A DNA stretch of 20,476 bases. Origin: a virus. A program made the translations under genes and the position numbers. How positions within the stretch are numbered: position 1 is the stretch's first letter; the number at the start of each line of letters is the position of its first letter. Of the stretch, positions 7,218 to 12,702 are shown piece by piece. Under the pieces are notes generated by a model that was not told the origin of the DNA, searched no databases, and saw only the letters and a list, made by a program, of their open reading frames with translations. The DNA is taken from IMG/VR virus record IMGVR_UViG_3300021963_004603, positions 1 to 20,476 of that record; one strand, written 5' to 3'.

Positions 7218-7753
7218 CTTCCTTCTAATAAATCCATAATCGAATTAACTCTGTTACGAACAGAGCCTTTAACACGATGTAAGGTTAGTTTCTTATTAAT
7301 AATAATAGCTTCAAACATATCTGCTATTTCGTTTCTAAAATCAATATCTACACTACGCACCCCATCATCTACTATATCAAACTCAGGTTCAATATAGAAA
7401 ACATGATTGTATTGCTTCCATACCCGGTTAAAAACTTCTGTAGCATAGGCAACAGTCTGATTATTGACCTTTGCATGCTTATACAAATAGGTAGTATATA
7501 CCAGTCCATCTAAGGCTGTACGATCGGTTAACATTCTGTCGTGCATGAATACATTCACAATATGCTCATTCATAATAAGGCGCTGGGTTGTATCAGTCCC
7601 ACCCTCATTGATAGGCAACCCATAACTCTTCACCCGACGAGTAACCTCATCGCATATAATAAAGTTATTTTCAGAGAATAGTTTCTCCGAACGTAAAGCA
7701 TTCAATAGAGTAGTCTTACCTACTGATTGAGCACCCGTTATACCTATACGCAT
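7214..7753 (-). CDS. P-loop kinase/ATPase (NadR-like, AAA_28-type)
   Basis: A 179-residue single-domain P-loop protein beginning MRIGITGAQSVGKTTLLNAL, with Walker A GAQSVGKT (7-14), a CDEVTRRVK segment (about 35-43) like the E-x-x-R region of NadR-type nucleoside kinases, a MLTDRTALDGL strand (about 73-83, Asp-Arg) like the DR(S/T) of deoxynucleoside kinases, and a basic C-terminal helix. The frame opens at 7783, but the ATG at 7753 is chosen because the Walker motif then sits where expected and an AAGGA site precedes it. It sits between the formyltransferase and queF. It may phosphorylate a nucleoside or other small molecule; the substrate is not evident. Confidence 0.7.
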   Translation of the reverse strand: MRIGITGAQSVGKTTLLNALRSEKLFSENNFIICDEVTRRVKSYGLPINEGGTDTTQRLIMNEHIVNVFMHDRMLTDRTALDGLVYTTYLYKHAKVNNQTVAYATEVFNRVWKQYNHVFYIEPEFDIVDDGVRSVDIDFRNEIADMFEAIIINKKLTLHRVKGSVRNRVNSIMDLLEGR

Positions 7754-8298
7754 ATACCCATTTCCTTCATTGCAAATATCCACGCCGCCAGAGATGTGCT
7801 CTTTAACATATCAAATGTTTCTTCTAATGAGCGCGCATTATTGGTAAGATGAACGCTCTTTATGATTCTACCTGCATCTACCTCAGGTACAACCTCATGT
7901 ACTACGCTGCCTAAGAACTTATAGTTCCCTTTATTCTCCCATGTTCTCTCCTGGGGATCCTTACCTTTTAAATCTGAATACAAATCGATTGCACCTGGAT
8001 GCCCATTGAGCATCTTATACTTACCACACACCTCGGCTGGAATGATTCTAAGATAGCCATGGAGGGTGATTATAACATCATCTGGATTATAGATCACGTT
8101 ATCCATCATATAAGCCATCAACCTATCATGCTTGGCTGCCATAATAGTACCCATAGATCTGAGATCGGGATGGTATTTCCACTTATCCTCTAGCATGTTA
8201 TTAGTAACAATGAGGTCTGGCTTGACGCCCAGGGCATAAGATAGGTTGACTATCTCCGAACCTGTCTGACTAAAGAATGCAATCCACTTCTTAGCCAT
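7744..8298 (-). CDS. dpdN: Formyltransferase, PurN-like; candidate dPreQ1 formyltransferase (DpdN)
   Basis: A 184-residue protein with the formyltransferase fold of GAR transformylase. The catalytic trio is visible as N98 and H100 in MLNGHPG and D141 in VPEVDAGRII, matching the N-x-H and D of PurN. GSVVHEVV (130-137) corresponds to the PurN GxTVHxV strand. It would use 10-formyltetrahydrofolate. It overlaps the DpdA-like gene by eight bases and lies two genes before queF, so purine synthesis is a less likely role than formylation of the preQ1 aminomethyl group in DNA, the activity reported for phage DpdN. The family is certain; the substrate is inferred from context. Confidence 0.82.
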   Translation of the reverse strand: MAKKWIAFFSQTGSEIVNLSYALGVKPDLIVTNNMLEDKWKYHPDLRSMGTIMAAKHDRLMAYMMDNVIYNPDDVIITLHGYLRIIPAEVCGKYKMLNGHPGAIDLYSDLKGKDPQERTWENKGNYKFLGSVVHEVVPEVDAGRIIKSVHLTNNARSLEETFDMLKSTSLAAWIFAMKEMGICV

Positions 8299-9076
8299 TA
8301 CAAATAGCCCTAAAGCATTCGATGTTATAGAGTACCAATTGTAGTTCGTATGAACTGAGTTTACTATCGATCATGGTATGGAGTTTCTGGGAAGGTTTAT
8401 CTTCTAGTCCGTTCCTACCATTATACCTCATTCCCTTGATAGCGGCAACTACTGGGTTAGATGTATCTACGCTATCAATCCATTCGTAATCAGAATAGCT
8501 ATCGAACTCCTGTGGCAGTCCACAACCAAGTAGGTGATGGGGCTTATCGGTGTTGATAACGTTATCAGTTAGTAGACGATGGATGAGTGCATCTCGTCCA
8601 TACATGTAGTGATGGTACTTTGTAGGGAGATATCCATTGAGCTCAGGGTTAATAAAGAAACTATAGTCAAAGGAGATAGCAACCTTATCAACCAATGGTT
8701 CTACCTCCTGGTAACACCATTTAATTTCTTCATATGTCTTACCCTGCACCACTCCGATAGACTTACATCCGTTAACTGGCTTCCAACTTTTGGCATTAGC
8801 GACTGTCTTCTCAGCATTCTCCAATGCATCAGGTATGACATAGTAAGTAGGTTGTAGTTTTTCAATCCAAGGATAAAACTTATCAGCCTCAAAGGCCTCA
8901 CCCAACTCAAAGATAGAGTTATCAAGAATAATCTCTCGTCCTATCTCCTTGGCGCGTACAAATTTATCCCAATACTCCTCATTCTCTTCAAACAGATGAA
9001 CAAGGGCATAATCATAATCTGTAACCTCTTGTACACGGTTAAAGATACACAGGGGTGCTTCATGGGCGATCTTCAT
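8291..9076 (-). CDS. dpdA: DpdA-like DNA guanine transglycosylase
   Basis: A 261-residue TIM-barrel protein related to tRNA-guanine transglycosylase (TGT). Visible echoes of TGT are ILDNSIFELG (50-59, substrate-binding Asp region), YVIPDA (79-84), GVVQG (108-112, the G(I/V)VQGG strand), HLLGCGLP (181-188, the YLMGVG loop) and WIDSVDTSNP (199-208), which lines up with the nucleophile Asp of TGT (MFDCVxPTR). The C-terminal CxCxxC...H zinc site of tRNA TGT is not visible. The combination of compact size, missing zinc motif and neighbours FolE/QueCDEF points to DpdA, which swaps guanine in DNA for a 7-deazaguanine. The frame can start at a TTG at 9079; the ATG at 9076 has a GAGG site. The DpdA subfamily cannot be set without a tree. 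Confidence 0.85.
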   Translation of the reverse strand: MKIAHEAPLCIFNRVQEVTDYDYALVHLFEENEEYWDKFVRAKEIGREIILDNSIFELGEAFEADKFYPWIEKLQPTYYVIPDALENAEKTVANAKSWKPVNGCKSIGVVQGKTYEEIKWCYQEVEPLVDKVAISFDYSFFINPELNGYLPTKYHHYMYGRDALIHRLLTDNVINTDKPHHLLGCGLPQEFDSYSDYEWIDSVDTSNPVVAAIKGMRYNGRNGLEDKPSQKLHTMIDSKLSSYELQLVLYNIECFRAICNG

Positions 9077-9461
9077 CAAATACCTCTAATAGTTTTTTAG
9101 TTTCTTGAGCCTTTTCACGCTCACGCTTTTGATAGTATACAGTATTAAGCCAGGTCATACGATCGATGATACGATCAATCTCCGGTCTAGTTAACTTAAC
9201 AATCTCAGTTACTCCAGATACCTTATCTTCAATCCATAAGTTCTTTGGATAGAATGCTTTGAATGTCTCCTCCACACCCTTCATCTCCTCCAATGGGCCA
9301 TAAACGGTCTTCATGATCTTGATATCCCATTTATTGTATTGCTCAGGCTCATAGGTAAACCTATCCATTGCATCATATGAGGAGGTATGTCCAAACTTAA
9401 AGAACTCAACCTCTTTGGTCTGCTTATTAGTAAAGCGTGCCAAGTACATCTTACCGTTCAT
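9060..9461 (-). CDS. Hypothetical protein, possible GIY-YIG/T5orf172-like domain
   Basis: A 133-residue protein. The N-terminus KMYLARFTNKQ (4-14) and KFGHTSSYDAMDRF (22-35) has the spacing of a short strand, a turn, and KxGxT...R as in T5orf172/GIY-YIG-type domains, but the second motif is not the classical YIG and a catalytic Glu is not certain. The C-terminal third is a charged helix rich in Arg, Glu and Lys (KREREKAQETKKLLEVFDED). It is ATGA-coupled to the gene before and overlaps the dpdA start by 17 bases. It could be a nuclease-like accessory of the modification genes or a degenerate binding domain; I assign no function firmly. Confidence 0.6.
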   Translation of the reverse strand: MNGKMYLARFTNKQTKEVEFFKFGHTSSYDAMDRFTYEPEQYNKWDIKIMKTVYGPLEEMKGVEETFKAFYPKNLWIEDKVSGVTEIVKLTRPEIDRIIDRMTWLNTVYYQKREREKAQETKKLLEVFDEDRP

Positions 9462-9727
9462 ACACCTTTCCCTTCACCAGCTAGAAAATAGTTAGTCATA
9501 GTAAACACCAATAACTTCTTAGACTCTGATTGACCTATAATCTTAATAAATTTAGTCTTTGTAGTAGAAGATGCGCTTGAACTTTCAATAATATCATAGC
9601 ACATAGACTTAAACTCTTCAAGATCGGCCGTTTCTAATGCCTTAAATAGTTTGGTCATTGCCTCCTCACCAATAGTATCTTTCTTGACCCTGGGCTTGGA
9701 GCTTGATTGAGTTATCGAATCAGACAT
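9458..9727 (-). CDS. Hypothetical protein, 89 aa
   Basis: A small soluble protein of 89 residues that I do not recognise. It has a polar, serine-rich start (MSDSITQSSSKPRVKKD), followed by a mainly helical part (EEAMTKLFKALETADLEEF, then KTKFIKIIGQSESKKLLVFTMTNYFLAGEG). No catalytic motif is visible. The start codon lies within the last bases of the 48-residue membrane gene, in another frame, and the stop is ATGA-coupled to the following gene. From memory, proteins with a similar ending occur in marine T4-like phages, but I cannot name a role. Confidence 0.65.
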   Translation of the reverse strand: MSDSITQSSSKPRVKKDTIGEEAMTKLFKALETADLEEFKSMCYDIIESSSASSTTKTKFIKIIGQSESKKLLVFTMTNYFLAGEGKGV

Positions 9728-9858
9728 GCTATCACTCCTACAAACATACAGAAGACAAACGAAATAGCATATGCATACATTCTTTCGTCAATATCTTTCA
9801 TTACTTCATCCTTACAATCACACCAGCGGCCTTCATAGCACTCACCATTGCAGCTCAT
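9712..9858 (-). CDS. Small Cys-rich single-span membrane protein, 48 aa
   Basis: A 48-codon gene: MSCNGECYEGRWCDCKDEV then a short charged linker and a hydrophobic helix (AYAISFVFCMFVGVIACLI). Four cysteines cluster within the first 15 residues (C3, C7, C13, C15), suggesting a metal-binding or redox head outside the membrane segment. A GGAG site lies six bases before this ATG; an ATG two codons earlier is too close to the site. It is the first gene after the sigma70-like promoter at 9885-9913, and its end overlaps the next gene by 16 bases. Function unknown. Confidence 0.65.
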   Translation of the reverse strand: MSCNGECYEGRWCDCKDEVMKDIDERMYAYAISFVFCMFVGVIACLIR

Positions 9859-9884
9859 AGTCATCTCCAAAGTTAAGATAATCT

Positions 9885-9913
9885 ATTATAGCCACTTATG
9901 TAATTTAAGGCAA
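9885..9913 (-). promoter_or_regulatory. Sigma70-like promoter, start of the dpdA-queF-queC operon
   Basis: Reading the minus strand, TTGCCT (9908-9913) and a perfect TATAAT (9885-9890) are separated by exactly 17 bases. The -35 matches four of six consensus positions. The element begins immediately after the folE stop codon and is followed by a short leader and a GGAG ribosome site at the 48-residue gene. It lies in one of the few intergenic gaps of this dense region, so it probably drives the block from the 48-residue gene towards the clamp genes with host sigma factor. Confidence 0.65.
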
Positions 9914-10606
9914 TTAAAGTTTTTCGTTATATGTCTGCTGTAAGGCAATGTTATCGAAGAACTCTTTCTTTACGTCTGCCTGATGGAATTGACCATGAAG
10001 AACGGTTGTCTGGGTAAGGGAAGAATGGGCATTGATTCCTCTATTCTCACAACATCCATGCCTGGCAGCAATGTATACTGCAACGTCAGGTGATTCAGTT
10101 GACTTCATGATAGAGTTAGCAATATGGGTGCACAATTCTTCCTGTAATGTACCCCTACGTGCATGCCATTGAGCCACACGTGCATACTTAGACAGACCAA
10201 TCACCTTATTACCTGGAATAATACCAATGTATGCAATCCCCCTTACCGGTTGATGGTGATGGGAACACATTGATTTAAGTTCTGCCCTTACTACCAGCAT
10301 ACCTGTATAGCGTTCTGTTCCGTCGTTAGGGAATGCAGTAGAGTCTGGTTCGGGGTAATAGCGACCGGACATGATCTCGTCTACATACATCTTAGCCAGA
10401 CGCTTCCCTGTGCCCTTACTATTGGGATCATTCTCGGTATCAATGAGTAAGGAACTTAAGACTCCATTGAACTTCTCTGTTAACTCGTTCACCAATAACT
10501 CTCGATTATCATCATCAAGGTATTCAGAAATATTATCACAAGCAAAGAACCGTTTACCGTCCTGCTTCATTCTCTCACGTAACACATCAGAAAAATATCG
10601 TTCCAT
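9914..10606 (-). CDS. folE: FolE, GTP cyclohydrolase I
   Basis: GTP cyclohydrolase I opens GTP to dihydroneopterin triphosphate, the first step towards 7-deazaguanines. The zinc ligands are visible as C114 and H117 in SMCSHHHQPV and C185 in RHGCCENRG, matching E. coli C110, H113 and C181. The conserved core KVIGLSKYARVAQWHARR (134-151) follows at the right distance, and SSLTQTTVLHG (195-205) matches the conserved TxT...G region near the C-terminus. Length 230 is close to the E. coli enzyme (222). It lies two bases after queD and is followed directly by a promoter. The same product could also feed folate synthesis, but the QueD/QueE neighbours make deazaguanine supply the likely role. Confidence 0.95.
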   Translation of the reverse strand: MERYFSDVLRERMKQDGKRFFACDNISEYLDDDNRELLVNELTEKFNGVLSSLLIDTENDPNSKGTGKRLAKMYVDEIMSGRYYPEPDSTAFPNDGTERYTGMLVVRAELKSMCSHHHQPVRGIAYIGIIPGNKVIGLSKYARVAQWHARRGTLQEELCTHIANSIMKSTESPDVAVYIAARHGCCENRGINAHSSLTQTTVLHGQFHQADVKKEFFDNIALQQTYNEKL

Positions 10607-10608
10607 AA

Positions 10609-11085
10609 TTATCCCACAAATTCATTATCTTCTCTATGACCGACTCTCATTGCCATGTTTGAGTCAGTCTCCCTCACCTCAACTTTACTACACCATACAC
10701 GTTTGGCCTCTTCGCCCCAGCCCGGTAACATAATTGTGTTGATGTATTCGTATAGGAAGTCAGCCAATCCTTCACATCCGGTCTTCTCTACCTCGGTGAT
10801 CTTAGCCAATCCTAGTTTGCCTAGTTTCAGTAACTCCTCACGCTGGGGGTCATCTTGTGCAACCAACAACGTATGATCGAACCAGTCTTCTAAGTTATAC
10901 TTTAGATCTTTTAGACCACCAAAGTCAACGCACCAGTTACGGGCATCCAAGGTATCACATTCGAATTCAAAATGGAAGGATAGAGCATAACCGTGAATCA
11001 GATTACAATGACTATCGGCCCTCCACTGTCTATATGCTACAGGTCCTAAATGTCTGTAGGTCTTTGTTGAAATATATTTTGCCAT
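10609..11085 (-). CDS. queD: QueD-like 6-carboxytetrahydropterin synthase, divergent
   Basis: QueD converts dihydroneopterin triphosphate to 6-carboxy-5,6,7,8-tetrahydropterin. Here the active-site stretch reads ADSHCNLIHGYAL (23-35): Cys27 aligns with the catalytic cysteine and His31 with one zinc ligand, but the position of the usual third ligand (HGH) is Tyr33, and the N-terminal AAH ligand region reads VAY. The FDHTLLV segment (69-75) supplies the catalytic Asp-His, and RNWCVDFGGLKDL (49-61) matches the vDF/L segment of the family. Length is 158. The start at 11085 is set by TAATG overlap with queE and a GGGGA site; an ATG at 11097 has no ribosome site. The T-fold assignment is secure, but the zinc site differs from the textbook one. 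Confidence 0.88.
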   Translation of the reverse strand: MAKYISTKTYRHLGPVAYRQWRADSHCNLIHGYALSFHFEFECDTLDARNWCVDFGGLKDLKYNLEDWFDHTLLVAQDDPQREELLKLGKLGLAKITEVEKTGCEGLADFLYEYINTIMLPGWGEEAKRVWCSKVEVRETDSNMAMRVGHREDNEFVG

Positions 11086-11936
11086 TAGGTTCCCCATTCA
11101 TTTTTAAATAGCGGTACTTGTAAACGGTCACTATATCTCCATCCTTTTTTCATGGCGTATTCAGCAACCTGTCTATTATTAAGAGCGTACACCCGTTCAA
11201 CCCCACCAACAGGCATAAGGTAAACAGGCCCGTCAAAGCCTTTGTTACGATACTCATCTACAGCCCTTTCCGCCTCATGCACGTGAAGCATATCACTTAC
11301 TACGAACTTAAGATAGGTAAACCCAATCATAGAGTATTGTGCTACAACGTTAGGGATGATTGCATCTTCCCATTTCTCACCTGATGCCGATAGCTTGGGT
11401 GATACTGAAAAGGTAAGACAATCGTAACCCCCTGTTGCAAACGTCCACTCACTTAGGTAGTTATAGAACTCCGGTGATAGTTCTTGTGTACCGTTTGTCT
11501 CAAATGTTATCTCCTTTAATCCTTGCATCTTAGGATGTGAGAGTAGATCGGGATATGCACGCTGCCATCCTAGTAAAGGCTCACCTCCGGTGATTACGAG
11601 ATGTTCGTCTTTCCATTCCTTGTACGGTAGGAGATCCACAATCGAATCGGCCAGTGAGTCAGTAGGGATAACAGGACTGAGATGCTTAAAACGAACATCC
11701 CAAGAAGCATATGAATCACAACCAGTAGAAACAAGAGGAAGACTTTTATAGGTCTTGTAATTGTCTGCATTGTGTGCTATCACTTCTCTTTCTTGACTCT
11801 TCTCACCTGCTGGCATACCAAAGCCATCACAGGTAAAATTACAGCCAAAGGTTCTTAGAAAGACAGAAGGTACGCCCATATAGCGACCCTCACCTTGAAT
11901 GGAGTAGAACAACTCCGATACTTTTAATTTCGACAT
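11085..11936 (-). CDS. queE: QueE, 7-carboxy-7-deazaguanine synthase (radical SAM)
   Basis: QueE rearranges carboxytetrahydropterin to 7-carboxy-7-deazaguanine. The N-terminus VSELFYSIQGEG is the standard QueE opening. The iron-sulfur cysteines are arranged as C32 and C36 (GCNFTC) and then, after 36 other residues, C73 in STGCDSYASWD, which aligns with the usual WCDTxYAW. The third cysteine is thus displaced by an insertion. HLVITGGEPLLGWQ (radical SAM GGE motif) and EITFETNGTQ follow. Length is 283, longer than minimal bacterial QueE because of the insertion. The start at 11936 has an AGGAG site at ideal spacing; a GTG two codons upstream is less likely. It heads the queE-queD-folE trio. Confidence 0.93.
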   Translation of the reverse strand: MSKLKVSELFYSIQGEGRYMGVPSVFLRTFGCNFTCDGFGMPAGEKSQEREVIAHNADNYKTYKSLPLVSTGCDSYASWDVRFKHLSPVIPTDSLADSIVDLLPYKEWKDEHLVITGGEPLLGWQRAYPDLLSHPKMQGLKEITFETNGTQELSPEFYNYLSEWTFATGGYDCLTFSVSPKLSASGEKWEDAIIPNVVAQYSMIGFTYLKFVVSDMLHVHEAERAVDEYRNKGFDGPVYLMPVGGVERVYALNNRQVAEYAMKKGWRYSDRLQVPLFKNEWGT

Positions 11937-11972
11937 TAACACTCCTAGTTATACGTGGAAGGGCACGATAGA

Positions 11973-12491
11973 TTATATAGCTTGTTTTAGCTCACGCGCC
12001 TGTTGTCTATCGAGTTGCTTCTTCTTATTAAGTGCCCGTTGTAGGTGCACAGGGTTAGCTCTTTTAGTATAGCTAATCCCATTTAAATGATCAAGTTCGT
12101 GTAAGATGGCACGGGCGGTCATACCAATAAATTTCTCTGTATGAAACTCACCCGTTACATCTTGATACCTTACCTTAATGATTTTTGGTCTCTTAATCTT
12201 AACAACCATGTTAGTATTAGAGGCACAAGTCTCTTCTAATATAATGTGTTCGGTTGTCTCGTCGATCAACTTAGGATTAAAGATCACTAATGGGTCTTGG
12301 GTGTGAAAGACACATACACGATAAGGTAGTCCACATTCGTTGGCCGACAGACCTATACACTTACGTTCAATTAATGTCTCAAGTAAGTCACGGGCAAGCA
12401 TAACCGGGTCGGTAGGTGGATCCTTAAAGTCAAAAGTAGGAATCTTATTGTGTAATAATTCGTTACTCGGGTCAACTAATTTTAATACCAT
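11973..12491 (-). CDS. def: Peptide deformylase-like protein
   Basis: A 172-residue metallohydrolase of the peptide deformylase family, which removes the formyl group from new protein N-termini. Motif 3 HELDH is intact (zinc ligands and catalytic Glu). Motif 1 reads IGLSANECG instead of xGLAAxQxG, so the usual Gln is Glu. Motif 2 reads EETCASN instead of EGCLS, keeping the zinc cysteine but losing the Gly and Leu. The start at 12491 has an AGGTGG site; an upstream GTG frame extension to 12521 is less likely. Marine T4-like phages often carry a deformylase. Here it directly precedes the deazaguanine genes, 36 bases before queE, so a non-protein substrate should be considered, but nothing in the sequence proves it. 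Confidence 0.85.
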   Translation of the reverse strand: MVLKLVDPSNELLHNKIPTFDFKDPPTDPVMLARDLLETLIERKCIGLSANECGLPYRVCVFHTQDPLVIFNPKLIDETTEHIILEETCASNTNMVVKIKRPKIIKVRYQDVTGEFHTEKFIGMTARAILHELDHLNGISYTKRANPVHLQRALNKKKQLDRQQARELKQAI

Positions 12492-12702
12492 TCTGCCACC
12501 TTTCCGACCAACTCTTACCACAGGAGAGACATCTCTTATTGGTTGTAGTTACATTCATATCGGGGTTAATATTGACCCCTTGTTTGTTATAGGTAGGTGG
12601 GAAGTACATACCAGTAACGGAACTAGGACCTTCCTGTATCATACAGTCATCCCTCATACATCCTGGCCCACCATCTGTATACTCTGAAAGAAACTTTGTC
12701 AT
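12472..12702 (-). CDS. Small protein with possible zinc ribbon, 76 aa
   Basis: A 76-residue protein coupled to gp46 by ATGA and overlapping the deformylase start by 20 bases. Four cysteines (C15, C20, C58, C61) form two pairs, CMRDDC and CLSCGKSW, a layout that could bind zinc, separated by a tyrosine/proline-rich and Asn-rich stretch. From memory, short proteins beginning with a similar MRDDCMIQEG segment occur near gp46 in marine T4-like phages. No function can be stated. Confidence 0.65.
   Translation of the reverse strand: MTKFLSEYTDGGPGCMRDDCMIQEGPSSVTGMYFPPTYNKQGVNINPDMNVTTTNKRCLSCGKSWSERWQNGIKIS

Noticed and set aside
9859-9913. Possible preQ1 riboswitch in the gap before the dpdA-queF operon
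   Set aside because: The leader is only about 20 bases after the predicted start site and has no stem-loop with an A-rich tail as in preQ1 riboswitches.
11940-11975. TATAAT on the minus strand at the end of the deformylase gene, before queE
   Set aside because: No -35-like hexamer at 16-18 bases upstream (GC-rich sequence there), so not called as a promoter.
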